From Prevotella sp. (GTDB lineage Bacteria > Bacteroidota > Bacteroidia > Bacteroidales > Bacteroidaceae), in assembly GCA_017389705.1 (NCBI GenBank), contig JAFPEE010000230.1, positions 1 through 33,998 of the forward strand: a DNA stretch of 33,998 bases, read 5' to 3'. This document shows, in pieces, positions 1 through 8,600 of the stretch. The notes under the pieces were generated by a model. It saw only the letters and a program-made list of their open reading frames with translations, made no database searches and was not told where the DNA came from. Within the stretch, counting starts at the first letter, position 1. Every line of letters begins with the position of its first letter. A program made the position numbers and the translations under genes.

Positions 1-26
1 CTGTTTTTCTTCTTCCGTGGGAACAT
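1..26 (-). CDS. Possible 5' end of a gene leaving the left edge
   Basis: On the minus strand an ATG at 26-24 opens a frame (M F P R K K K N) that is still open at the window edge. A good TACCTTTG box lies only four bases upstream, which is the main reason to suspect a real start. Only eight codons are visible, so neither the product nor even the reality of the gene can be judged. Confidence 0.25.
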
Positions 27-30
27 GGCG

Positions 31-61
31 CAAAGGTAAGCAAAAATCCTGAGTCACCCAA
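31..61 (-). promoter_or_regulatory. Bacteroidota-type promoter, leftward
   Basis: Read on the minus strand, TACCTTTG occupies 38-31 (consensus TAnnTTTG, the -7 element) and TTG occupies 61-59 as a -33 element, with a 20-base spacer. The expected transcription start falls at or beside the ATG at 26, so the transcript may be nearly leaderless. A 12-base direct repeat (38-49 and 68-79, period 30) overlaps the element. Confidence 0.5.
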
Positions 62-404
62 GTCACCAAGCAAAAATCCCTGTTTATCGGGGGTTCAGGC
101 GGGTTGTTGCTTCGGAAATGTTAAAACCGCCGAAGTCAGGACGCATCGCAGTCTCTGAGCACCCCGCAACGCTGCTGCGTTTTTTTCGGGAAAATATACG
201 CCAGATTGGAATAAATTGAGTAATTTTGCCCCATAAAAGGCAAGCGGCAAAGCCGAGCGCATTGAGCAATTTGTAGCAGAACGTGGAATTGAGTACGGTC
301 TCCAAATCGTCGCTCGGCCCATAGGGACGCTTGCAAGGCAAGAACCTTGTTTTTCCTCAAATTCCCAAACTACCTTTATTTAAAGAAATCCTGCGAATTC
401 TCAC
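39..404. other. Non-coding or degenerate intergenic stretch
   Basis: No gene is supported here. Overlapping minus-strand reading frames of 74-85 codons exist between 84 and 360. They lack a signal peptide, a recognisable domain or a promoter, and they overlap each other in different frames as random open stretches do. A short hairpin (AACGC, loop TGCT, GCGTT, positions 168-181) followed by a T run to 186 could be a weak plus-strand terminator, but no plus-strand gene is seen before it. The stretch may be a decayed gene or dispersed repeat material. Confidence 0.4.
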
Positions 405-557
405 AAAGTTACGAAAAAACGAGAGAAATGCCAAATTTATTTGAGCGTTTCCGAGTGCTAAGTAAGTTCGGCGAAGCCAAAGTTACGAAAATACGAGAGA
501 AATGCCAAATTTATTTGAGTGTTTCCGAGTGCTAAGTAAGTTCGGCGAAGCCAAAGT
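405..557 (+). repeat. Two tandem copies of a 74-bp element
   Basis: Positions 405-478 are repeated at 479-552 with only a few differences (for example GAGCG against GAGTG), and the next five bases (553-557) begin a third copy. Each unit runs from AAAGTTACGA through GAGAGAAATGCCAAATTT to TTCGGCGAAGCC. Inside the unit are a CAAAT-TT-ATTTG inverted repeat and the near-palindrome TTCGGCGAA. Each copy contains an ATG that opens a short frame (MPNLFERFRVLSKF), but the frame runs on through the next copy out of register, which argues against a real peptide. It looks like a dispersed intergenic repeat. Confidence 0.8.
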
Positions 558-601
558 CCAACCATCCGAATGTGAGCGGCAGACTAGCGGCCAGGATGAC
601 T

Positions 602-1357
602 CTATTTCAGTCTGTAAAATACGCCGATGGTGCCGTAGATGGGGTAGAGTGTCTGCTCTACGGTCTTGTAGTCACCGGGGAAGACGCCCGTCAGACCCCA
701 ATTCAGGTCGGCCGAAATACCCAGTCCCTTGTACACCTGCCAGTCGACGCCCATACCGATTCCAAACTGCACGCTGCGCATGTCGTCGGTCAGATTGTAG
801 GTAGCCCACTCGCCTTCCACGCTACCCATCAGGATTTTCGCACCCGTCGGGGTATCCTTTCGCAGATAACCATCGGAGGCAATGCCGCTGAACTCCTTGC
901 TCAGCAGAAACGACACGTAGGGCCCTCCCTTCAGCATGAGCCGTCGGCTCAGCGTCAGCGTGGCCTGCACAGGCACGGTGAGCATCCACTGCTTCACCTT
1001 CTGGTCGACGCGTCCGGTGAAGAGTCCGGCCATCTGCTGGTCGCCCTTCGTCACTTCCATGTAGTAGGCTTTGGTGGTCACCGTAGCCTTCATGCCTTTG
1101 TTCTCGTAACGCAGTCCAGTCATGATGCCCCACTTCTGGGTGATGGGCAGCATGGCGTCGAAACCCACCATCAGCGACGGTGTCAGCCTATAGCGCTTGA
1201 TGCCACGAACGGTCTCGGGCAACGGCAGCGGTGTCGTGCCACCGATGCTATAGCCCACACGGGCCTTCACCTGCAAACTGTCAAGCACGGCGTTGCCTGC
1301 AGCAGCTGGAGTCACTGCCAGCATGCACACTACTGCAATATATAATAAGCTTTTCAT
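602..1357 (-). CDS. Small outer-membrane beta-barrel protein
   Basis: A 251-residue exported protein. The start is placed at the second ATG of an ATG-ATG pair (1360/1357), which begins MKSLLYIAVVCMLAV and ends its signal peptide near PAAAG. An earlier ATG at 1378 overlaps the stop of the upstream gene and would add seven unlikely residues. The rest is alternating hydrophobic and aromatic short strands rich in G, Y and W (KWGIMTGLRYENKG, LMLKGGPYVSFLLSKEF, SVQFGIGMGVDW, GLGISADLNWGL). It ends in the aromatic strand TIGVFYRLK. This matches the outer-membrane-barrel (PorT/OMP_b-brl) superfamily of Bacteroidota. It follows the PCMD lipoprotein gene after 17 bases and is probably co-transcribed. 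Function beyond an envelope location is unknown. Confidence 0.75.
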   Translation of the reverse strand: MKSLLYIAVVCMLAVTPAAAGNAVLDSLQVKARVGYSIGGTTPLPLPETVRGIKRYRLTPSLMVGFDAMLPITQKWGIMTGLRYENKGMKATVTTKAYYMEVTKGDQQMAGLFTGRVDQKVKQWMLTVPVQATLTLSRRLMLKGGPYVSFLLSKEFSGIASDGYLRKDTPTGAKILMGSVEGEWATYNLTDDMRSVQFGIGMGVDWQVYKGLGISADLNWGLTGVFPGDYKTVEQTLYPIYGTIGVFYRLK

Positions 1358-1378
1358 CATTCCACACTCTACATTCAT
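1358..1378 (-). repeat. Three degenerate heptamers at a gene junction
   Basis: Between the start of the barrel gene and the stop of the PCMD gene, the plus strand reads CATTCCA, CACTCTA, CATTCAT in exact 7-bp register. Three imperfect units alone would be weak evidence. They are noted because four stronger 7-bp tracts occur elsewhere in the window. Confidence 0.35.
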
Positions 1379-2550
1379 TTCTTGTAAGACACTTCCACCT
1401 CGTCAACATACAGCGTGCTGCCGACGGCACCTTCGAACCGTGCTCCGTTCTTGCTCGACGAGAACACCAGAGCCAGGTTACAGCCCATGGCTTTGACGAT
1501 GTCGTCCGGTGCGTCCCTGCCCTCGAAAAACATCTCCCACTGCGTCCAGGTGTTAGTGGCAGGCAGCGACTTCACTTGGGCTACCTTATACACCAGCGGG
1601 TTGTCTAGCAGTCTGTCGAGGTCTTCTAAAGCATGACCGTCAAGGACATAGCTGTTTTCCTCGTCGTCGGTGTTGCGGTAGAACACAGCATAGATGCTGG
1701 CCTCGTCCACACGGCCTTCGATGACCTTCATCTTGACGTCGGTGAACTGCTTGCCAGGCTGGTATTTATACCATCCCGTGATGCGCACGGGTTCCTTGCC
1801 GTTGGGCACACCAAACAAGGTGGACTTCAGGGCGTCCGATAGCACATAGTCGATTAGGAATTTTCCTAAGAACAGGCTTCCTGCGGCAATGGGTTTGTTG
1901 AACATGACTCCCAGCGTACCTGACGATTGGGTGTTCAGGCAAACGCCCTTGCCCATATAGCCGTCAGGTGTGGAATAGGTGGGGAAATCCTCGGGCTTGC
2001 TGTTTTTCATCAACAGCGCAGCACCGGGGTTGCCTGTGGCCCAGCAGTATTTCTTGGCATTCTGTTCGGACGATGATATCTGCTCGTAGAACACGTGCAT
2101 CTTGTTCGTTCCGCTCAGCAGCGTGTCGGTCTGAGTCTCCACATGTTCAAAACTGAACTTCTCGGCAGGCAGCGTAGCCTCTTGGAATATCACGTTATAG
2201 GTGCGCTCCCATGCTCCATCCTGCGACTTCACCGTGTACACCACCGGTCCCTTCGTAAAGTCCTGCGGCGAACCACTGGCTGGGTTTACGGTAGCGCCGT
2301 CGGTAATCTTCAACTGTAACGGAATCTCCTTGGACAGAGAAATGAGCGAACGCACCGTGAACATGATGTTGGTCTCCGTCGAGCCGACTTCTTGCTTCAT
2401 CTCTGTCGTCTGGTAGAAATACTGCTCGTACTCCGTCCCTTCTACCCACGCACTCTCAATATCGCACTCCTTGCCCAAGGCCTCGTCCTTGATGCACGAA
2501 GTCAGGCACCAGCAGCACAGTGCGAGAATCCACAAATGATTCCTATTCAT
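1375..2550 (-). CDS. PCMD-domain lipoprotein
   Basis: A 391-residue lipoprotein. The start is the ATG at 2550, because the protein then begins MNRNHLWILALCCWC and carries the lipobox LTSC with the acylated cysteine at residue 19. An in-frame ATG at 2562 is also possible. A longer frame reaching 2754 only translates a repeat array and is rejected. After the lipobox comes a cadherin-like sandwich ending in YTVKSQDGAWERTYNV. A C-terminal domain of about 260 residues follows, with KFSFEHVE, GVCLNTQSSGTLGVMFNKP, ITGWYKYQPG and LYVDEVEVSY, which fits PCMD (putative carbohydrate metabolism domain, PF13201). Such proteins are surface lipoproteins thought to bind glycans. The gene is transcribed from a promoter at 2589-2621 and leads into the barrel gene. 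Confidence 0.85.
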   Translation of the reverse strand: MNRNHLWILALCCWCLTSCIKDEALGKECDIESAWVEGTEYEQYFYQTTEMKQEVGSTETNIMFTVRSLISLSKEIPLQLKITDGATVNPASGSPQDFTKGPVVYTVKSQDGAWERTYNVIFQEATLPAEKFSFEHVETQTDTLLSGTNKMHVFYEQISSSEQNAKKYCWATGNPGAALLMKNSKPEDFPTYSTPDGYMGKGVCLNTQSSGTLGVMFNKPIAAGSLFLGKFLIDYVLSDALKSTLFGVPNGKEPVRITGWYKYQPGKQFTDVKMKVIEGRVDEASIYAVFYRNTDDEENSYVLDGHALEDLDRLLDNPLVYKVAQVKSLPATNTWTQWEMFFEGRDAPDDIVKAMGCNLALVFSSSKNGARFEGAVGSTLYVDEVEVSYKK

Positions 2551-2588
2551 ATCAATTGTCATTTTTCCCTTCTGATGTTTTCCGTGTG

Positions 2589-2621
2589 CAAAGGTACATA
2601 AAAAAATTGGATTATCACAAA
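2589..2621 (-). promoter_or_regulatory. Promoter of the PCMD/barrel pair
   Basis: On the minus strand TTTG (2621-2618), a 21-base spacer and TACCTTTG (2596-2589) match the Bacteroidota -33/-7 promoter. The start codon at 2550 lies 38 bases downstream of the -7 box and the alternative ATG at 2562 lies 26 bases downstream, so a normal short leader is expected. Confidence 0.7.
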
Positions 2622-2696
2622 AAGTCTGCTGTCGTTCTCTGCAAGGTAGTAACTTACCGTAGCCCCAGAGCTTGAGTTGTTGTTCTTGAAGGGGGT

Positions 2697-2784
2697 TTTG
2701 AGCCGGCCTCTGCCATACTTTGCCCGGCTCAATGCCAATCTTTGCCCGGCTCAATGCCAGTCTTTACCCGGCTCACTTTCTGCC
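2697..2784 (+). repeat. Array A: four 22-bp GC-rich units
   Basis: Four consecutive 22-bp units (2697-2718, 2719-2740, 2741-2762, 2763-2784). The two middle units differ at one base and begin TTTGCCCGGCTCAATGCC. The outer two are diverged but keep the register. The array is preceded by GAAGGGGGTT. The same four-unit array with the same flank occurs, inverted, at 27043-27130. It lies between the divergent genes at 2550 (minus) and 2909 (plus). The 22-bp spacing is close to two helical turns, which would suit a row of protein-binding sites; that is inference. Confidence 0.85.
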
Positions 2785-2813
2785 TTTGCCCTGACGGCGA
2801 TTGCAACACCACT

Positions 2814-2833
2814 CTCTGGCCTTTAGGTCAGAG
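2814..2833 (+). other. Hairpin upstream of the glycosidase operon
   Basis: CTCTGGCC, loop TTTA, GGTCAGAG forms an eight-pair stem with one G-U pair. It is followed by a purine-rich sequence and no T run, so it is not an obvious terminator. It lies between the 22-bp array and the gene at 2909. No TAnnTTTG box was found between the hairpin and that gene, so the operon promoter remains unassigned. Confidence 0.4.
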
Positions 2834-2908
2834 AAGAACTAAGCGCGTATGATGACAAAATGACGGAAAGCAAGTCTTTTATATATAATACGTAACAAAT
2901 CAGAAGAC

Positions 2909-5560
2909 ATGAGAAAAATCACCGTTTTTAGCATCTTGTTATGCATGACGCTGACCATGATGGCCCAGCGGGTCAGTATTGTGACTAGTAAGAAAGCCAC
3001 CAACCGTGAGCAATATGCCAAGGAATACCTCCAAAAGAAGCTCACAGCAATGGGCTACGAGGTAACGCCTAAGAAAGGTCTGCGCATCTCGCTCACTAAT
3101 GCTGCTACAGGTACTGCAGAGGGATATGCCATCACGAAAGACAAACAAGGATTCGTGGTATCGGGCAATGATGCTACGGGTGTGATTTACGGTTGTGTGG
3201 AACTGGCTGACCGCATCCGTCAGAAGGGTTCGCTGGATATAGAACCTGTGCAGGAAACACCAGGAATGGTGATGCGTGGCACGTGTATCGGACTGCAGAA
3301 GACGGTGTATCTGCCTGGCCATGCGGTCTATGAGTATCCCTATACGCCAGAGAACTTCCCTTGGTTCTACGACAAGGAGGAGTGGGTGAAGTATCTCGAT
3401 ATGATGGTGGACAACAAGATGAACTCGCTCTACCTCTGGAACGGACATCCCTTCGCCTCGCTGGTGAAGTTGAAGGACTATCCTTTTGCCCTTGAGGTTG
3501 ACGAGGAGACCTTTAAGAAGAATGTCGATATGTTCTCGTTCCTGACCCATGAGGCCGACAAGCGAGGTATCTGGGTCATTCAGATGTTCTATAACATCAT
3601 CTTGAGCAAGCCCTTTGCCGACCATTACGGACTGAAGACACAGGATCGTCATCGTCCTATCACCCCATTGATTTCAGACTATACCCGCAAGTCGATTGCC
3701 GCCTTCATCGAGAACTATCCCAACGTAGGCTTGCTGGTATGTCTGGGCGAAGCAATGGCTACCATCGAGGATGACGTGACGTGGATGAAGGAGACCATCA
3801 TTCCTGGCATCAAGGACGGACTGAAGAACGTTCAACGTTCAACGTTCAACGTTCAACGTTTACCCCCCATCGTGCTTCGCGCCCACGATACCGACGGGCC
3901 GCTGGTACTGAAAGAGTCGCTGCCCCTCTACCCCAACATCTACACCATGTCGAAGTATACGGGTGAGTCGCTGACCACCTACCAGCCTGGAGGACCTTGG
4001 GGTGAGACACATCGTCAGCTGGCTGAGGCTGCTCCTGTGCATATCGATAATGTACATATCCTAGCCAACCTGGAACCTTGGCGTTGGTCGTCACCTGCCT
4101 TTATCGAGAAGACGGTACAGGCTATGCACCGCGTACATCACTCGAAGGGCTTGCACCTCTATCCGCAGGCTTCGTATTGGGACTGGCCCTATACGGCAGA
4201 CAAGTTGCCAAATGGTGAACGTCAGAAGCAGTTGGATCGCGACTGGATGTGGTATCAGGCTTGGGGACGCTACGCCTGGAACGACCAGCGTGGCAGCGAT
4301 AAATCCTATTGGAAACGTGAATTGGCCGAATACTACGGTATTGACACCATCGCTGCAGGTCATCTGTTGAATGCTTACGATGAGGCGGGCGAGATTGCTC
4401 CCAAACTACTCCGTCGTTTCGGTATCACGGAGGGCAATCGTCAGACGCTGCTCCTCGGTATGACGATGGGACAGCTGGTGAATCCCTATAAGTACACTAT
4501 TTATCCTGGATTCTACGAGAGCTGCGGTCCTGAGGGCGAGAAGCTCATCGAGTATATCGAGAAAGAATATAACGGACAGGCGCACAAGGGTGAGTTGCCT
4601 TTCGACATCGTAGACCAGTGTGTGAATCATGGCGACCGTGCCCTCGTCGAGATGGCTGCGATTAGTGCTAAGCCCACCCGTCATGCAGACGAATACCAGC
4701 GCGTGTGGAACGACTTCCGCTGCTATGCCCTCTTTGCCAAAGCCTTCCAGTTAAAGGTACGTGCTGCCGCTGAGGTGCTACGCTACAAGTGGACGAAGGA
4801 CATCGCCCATCTGGAGTCGGCTGTCATGTGGCTGGAACAGAGCAACAGCACTTGGAGCGAGCTATGCCAGTTGACCGACAAGACCTACCTCTATGCCAAC
4901 TCCATGCAGACAGCACAGCGTCGTATTCCCGTAGGTGGCGATGGTGGCAAGATGAAGACATGGAGCGAGCTGGCTGTGGTCTATCAAGCAGAGCTCGATG
5001 CCTTCAAGGAGAACATCGAAAAGCTGAAGCATCCTGTTGCTCAGGCAGATGTCAAGATTCAGCCTCTCCACCCCGCCAACGTGAAATACAAGGGGGCTAC
5101 GGTTACGCTGCAGAAGGGCGCCATCCTCTTTGAGAAACGCCCTGATACCGCCGTCGATTCCATCGCTCCAGAACTCGCTGGTCTGCAAGCCTTCGTGCTG
5201 AACCGCGACACTACCCGTCTCGTAGGAACCACCATCGAGTACGAGAGCGACAAGCCCGTCAAGCTGCTTGTAGGACTCTTCAAGGACGACGACCGCAAGT
5301 TTGCCAAGGCTCCCAAGTTGGAGATCGATGCTACGGGCAATGAGTACGGTCAGGCAGAACCCGTCCTGACCAATGCCATCAGCATCGTTCAGATGCCTAA
5401 GGTCAACATCCACCAATACGCGCTACCTGCAGGTCGTAATTCCATCCGCTTGCCGAAGGGTATCCTCATGGTGGCTGGTTTTACTGATAGCACCATCAAT
5501 CCTCGCGACTGCGGACTGAACGGTCCTTCGGGCGAAGTGGACTGGCTGTTCCAAAGGTAA
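2909..5560 (+). CDS. Exported glycosidase-like protein, family not recognised
   Basis: 883 residues with a signal peptide (MRKITVFSILLCMTLTMMA, cut before Q20). Residues 21-115 resemble the small alpha/beta domain that precedes the barrel in GH20 and GH67 enzymes (AKEYLQKKLTAMGYEV, GNDATGVIYGCVELADRI). Residues 120-430 look like a TIM barrel (WVKYLDMMVDNKMNSLYLW, GIWVIQMFYNI, VGLLVCLGEAM, HILANLEPWRW, LHLYPQASYWDWPY). E281 in LGEAM and E389 in NLEPW are candidate catalytic acids, by inference. A helical region and a beta-rich C-terminus (about 700-883) follow. It heads an operon with GH67, GH2 and a regulator, which suggests a xylan side-chain enzyme, but I cannot name the family or substrate. 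Residues 307-317 (NVQRSTFNVQR) come from a 7-bp tandem repeat and look inserted. Confidence 0.75.
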   Translation: MRKITVFSILLCMTLTMMAQRVSIVTSKKATNREQYAKEYLQKKLTAMGYEVTPKKGLRISLTNAATGTAEGYAITKDKQGFVVSGNDATGVIYGCVELADRIRQKGSLDIEPVQETPGMVMRGTCIGLQKTVYLPGHAVYEYPYTPENFPWFYDKEEWVKYLDMMVDNKMNSLYLWNGHPFASLVKLKDYPFALEVDEETFKKNVDMFSFLTHEADKRGIWVIQMFYNIILSKPFADHYGLKTQDRHRPITPLISDYTRKSIAAFIENYPNVGLLVCLGEAMATIEDDVTWMKETIIPGIKDGLKNVQRSTFNVQRLPPIVLRAHDTDGPLVLKESLPLYPNIYTMSKYTGESLTTYQPGGPWGETHRQLAEAAPVHIDNVHILANLEPWRWSSPAFIEKTVQAMHRVHHSKGLHLYPQASYWDWPYTADKLPNGERQKQLDRDWMWYQAWGRYAWNDQRGSDKSYWKRELAEYYGIDTIAAGHLLNAYDEAGEIAPKLLRRFGITEGNRQTLLLGMTMGQLVNPYKYTIYPGFYESCGPEGEKLIEYIEKEYNGQAHKGELPFDIVDQCVNHGDRALVEMAAISAKPTRHADEYQRVWNDFRCYALFAKAFQLKVRAAAEVLRYKWTKDIAHLESAVMWLEQSNSTWSELCQLTDKTYLYANSMQTAQRRIPVGGDGGKMKTWSELAVVYQAELDAFKENIEKLKHPVAQADVKIQPLHPANVKYKGATVTLQKGAILFEKRPDTAVDSIAPELAGLQAFVLNRDTTRLVGTTIEYESDKPVKLLVGLFKDDDRKFAKAPKLEIDATGNEYGQAEPVLTNAISIVQMPKVNIHQYALPAGRNSIRLPKGILMVAGFTDSTINPRDCGLNGPSGEVDWLFQR
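3827..3861 (+). repeat. Heptanucleotide tract (AACGTTC)5 inside a CDS
   Basis: Five contiguous 7-bp units: AACGTTC four times, then AACGTTT. The unit contains the palindrome AACGTT. It encodes NVQRSTFNVQR within the TIM-barrel domain of the 2909 gene, between the strand-forming regions around LKN and PPIVLRAHDTD. Because 7 is not a multiple of 3, gain or loss of one unit would shift the frame. Confidence 0.9.
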
Positions 5561-5564
5561 TGAA

Positions 5565-5683
5565 CAATGCACAATGCACAATTCACAATTCACAATGCAC
5601 AATGCACAATGCATAATTCACAATTCACAATGCACAATGCACAATGCATAATTCACAATTCACAATGCATAATGCATAATACA
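5565..5683 (+). repeat. 17-copy heptanucleotide array
   Basis: The intergenic gap between two operon genes is almost entirely made of 17 consecutive 7-bp units of consensus YAATKCA: CAATGCA, CAATTCA, TAATTCA and TAATGCA, with a last unit TAATACA. A higher-order 35-bp block (three CAATGCA, TAATTCA, CAATTCA) is repeated exactly at 5593-5627 and 5628-5662. The array begins four bases after the stop at 5560 and ends eleven bases before the next start. Its reverse complement occurs inside that next gene at 5731-5758, so RNA could fold into a long hairpin covering the start codon. Confidence 0.95.
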
Positions 5684-5694
5684 AATTATCAATA

Positions 5695-8600
5695 ATGATG
5701 AAACGATTATCTCTTACTGCCCTTTTATTGTGCATTGTGCATTATGCATTGTGCATTGAAAAAGATGTCATGCAGCGCATCTATGACGAGGTGCGCACAC
5801 CTTATAAATATGGTATGGTGGTGGCACCTACGGACAACTACCACAAGATTGATTGTCCTACCGTCTTCCAGCAAGATGGCAAATGGTATATGACCTATGT
5901 CGTCTATAATGGCAAGGAGGGACTCGACGGACGCGGCTATGAGACGTGGCTGGCTGAGAGCGACGACCTGTTGCGCTGGACTACCCAAGGACGCATCCTG
6001 TCGTATAAAGACGAGGGTTGGGACATGAACCAGCGAGGCGGATTCCCTGCTCTCATCGACTGGACATGGGGTGGCAGCTATGGCATCGCGAAATACAAGA
6101 AGAACTACTGGATGACCTATATCGGTGGGCATGGCACAGGTTATGAGGCCGTTCGCGAGCCCCTAAACATCGGACTGGCTTGGACCAGCGGTGACATCAC
6201 CCAGGCTCATGAATGGCAGTCGGACGACAAGCCACTTATCAGCATTAGTGACAAAGATGCCCAGTGGTGGGAGAAGTTGACGGAGTATAAAAGTACTATC
6301 TATAGCCTCACCCCCAGCCCCTCTCCAAAGGGCGAGGGGAGTGGTTTGTCCAAGGATCTGTGCAAATATCGCTTCATCATGTTCTACAACGCCGGCGGTG
6401 TCAACCCCACGAACAACTTGAAGGCTGAGCGCATCGGCATCGCTCTCTCCAACGACCTGAAGAAGTGGAAGCGCTATGATGGTAACCCCGTTTTCGCCAA
6501 CGAGGTAGGCGGCATCATTACGGGTGATGCACAGATTGCCAAGATGGGCGACCACTATGTGATGTTCTATTTCAAAGCCTACGACCCATCGCGCAAGTAT
6601 AATGCTTTCAACACCTTTGCCGTCAGTCGCGACCTCATCCATTGGCAGCGTTGGGAAGGCGAAGACCTCATCTGGCCTACCAAACCATACGACGAGATGT
6701 TTGCCCATAAGAGCTGTGTGGTGAAACACGACGGTGTGGTCTATCATTTCTACTGTGCCGTCAACAACGACCAGCAGCGAGGTATTGCTGTTGCCACCAG
6801 CGTGCCTATGGGACGCTCGGAGGTTCGTTTCCCAGAACCTGAGCGCAAAGGGCGTCGCGCGATTACCTCGCTGAACGAAGGTTGGAAGGCACATTGTTCT
6901 GCAGGGCGTGATACTATCGCTACTGACGTCACCATTCCCCATAACTTCGACGACTATTACGGCTACCGTCAGCTGCGTCATGGCAATCTGCATGGAAAGG
7001 CTACCTATCATAAGACTTTCACTACCAAGAAGCAAGAAGGCAAACGCTATTTCCTCCAGTTCGAAGGTGTAGGTACCTATGCCACCGTTACCCTTAACGG
7101 TCATCCATATCCTGAAGAGCTGGTGGGTCGTACCGTCTGGACACTTGACATTACCGACCGCATGAAGGATGGCGACAACGACCTACGCGTTGACGTAGAC
7201 CATCCAGCCATGCAGACAGCCTCGCCATGGGTGTGTGGTGGCTGTTCGTCAGAATGGGGTTTCTCAGAAGGTAGCCAGCCTTTCGGCATCTTCCGTCCCG
7301 TGAGTCTTATCGAGACGGATGCCGTGCGCATCGAGCCTTTTGGCGTCCATATCTGGAATAACGTTGCCTGTGACTCTGTCTTCATTGAGACTGAGGTCAG
7401 AAATTATACCAACCAACCTCAGACCATCGAGTTGGTCAACAAGTTTACGCTTGCCTCTGGTAAGCAAGTGTTCCGTCATGCCAAGCCTGTCGTCCTCAAG
7501 GCTGGTGAAACCAAGACACTTCGTGATGCTGAACACATAGAGAAGGTCCATCGCTGGTCTCTGCAAGACCCCTATCTCTATACGCTGACCACGATGATTA
7601 AACGTGACGCCAAGACTACTGACGAGGTGCGCACACCCTTTGGTATCCGCAACATCTCATGGCCAGTTAAGCGCAACGACGGCGATAACCGTTTCTATCT
7701 GAATGGCACGCCCGTCTTCATCAACGGCACCTGCGAGTATGAGCATATCTTAGGTGGCAGTCATGCCTTTACCCCGGAACAGATCCGTTCGCGCATGAAA
7801 CAGATTACCAATGCAGGCTTCAATGCGCTGCGCGAGGCCCACCAACCCCATAACCTGCTCTACCAACAGTTGTGCGATGAACAGGGCATCCTCTTCTGGA
7901 GTCAGTTCTCTGCCCATATCTGGTATGACACGCCTCTGTTCCGAGAGAACTTCAAGCGTCTGCTCGTTCGTTGGATCAAGGAGCGTTGGAATAGCCCCTC
8001 TATCATCTTGTGGGGCCTGCAGAACGAGAGTGTGTTGCCGAAGGACTTTGCAGAGGAATGCAGTAACATCATCCGCTCGCTCGACCCCACCTGCCAAGAG
8101 CAACGTGCCATCACCACCTGCAATGGTGGCGAAGGAACAGACTGGAACGTTATCCAGAACTGGAGTGGTACATACGGAGGCTCGGCCGAGAACTACGACA
8201 ATGAGCTGAAACGTCCTGATCAGTTGCTCAATGGTGAGTATGGCGCGTGGCGCACGATCGATATGCATGGCGATGCGAAATACAGCGAGGAGTCGTTTAC
8301 CAAATTGCTGGAGACCAAGGCTCGTCTGGCTGAGAGTGCCAAGGACAGCGTCTGCGGCCATTTCCAATGGATCTTCAATTCGCACGACAATCCTGGACGC
8401 GTACAACCCGATGGTGCCTATCGTCGCATTGACAAGATAGGTCCCATCAACTACAAGGGGCTCGTCACCGCGTGGGAGGAACCTACCCCCGCCTACTACA
8501 TGTACCGTCAGCGCTATGCAGCCACTGTGCCCGACGGTTTTCCGTCGGGTGTTCTCCCCACCGCTGCAGACAGGAACATCGACCTCCTGAAGGGCGCTGA

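Noticed and set aside
84-360. Overlapping 74-85 codon minus-strand frames near the left edge
   Set aside because: Several frames overlap the same bases, none has a promoter, signal peptide or familiar domain. Best treated as non-coding or decayed sequence.
2551-2754. N-terminal extension of the PCMD lipoprotein
   Set aside because: The extra residues translate the promoter and the 22-bp array and would bury the lipobox signal 68 residues inside the protein.
2697-2784. CRISPR or attachment site at the 22-bp array
   Set aside because: Units abut with no spacers and there is no integrase, transposase or tRNA nearby. A repeat array or operator is simpler.
5565-5683. CRISPR-like array
   Set aside because: Units are 7 bp, contiguous and without spacers; no cas genes are nearby.
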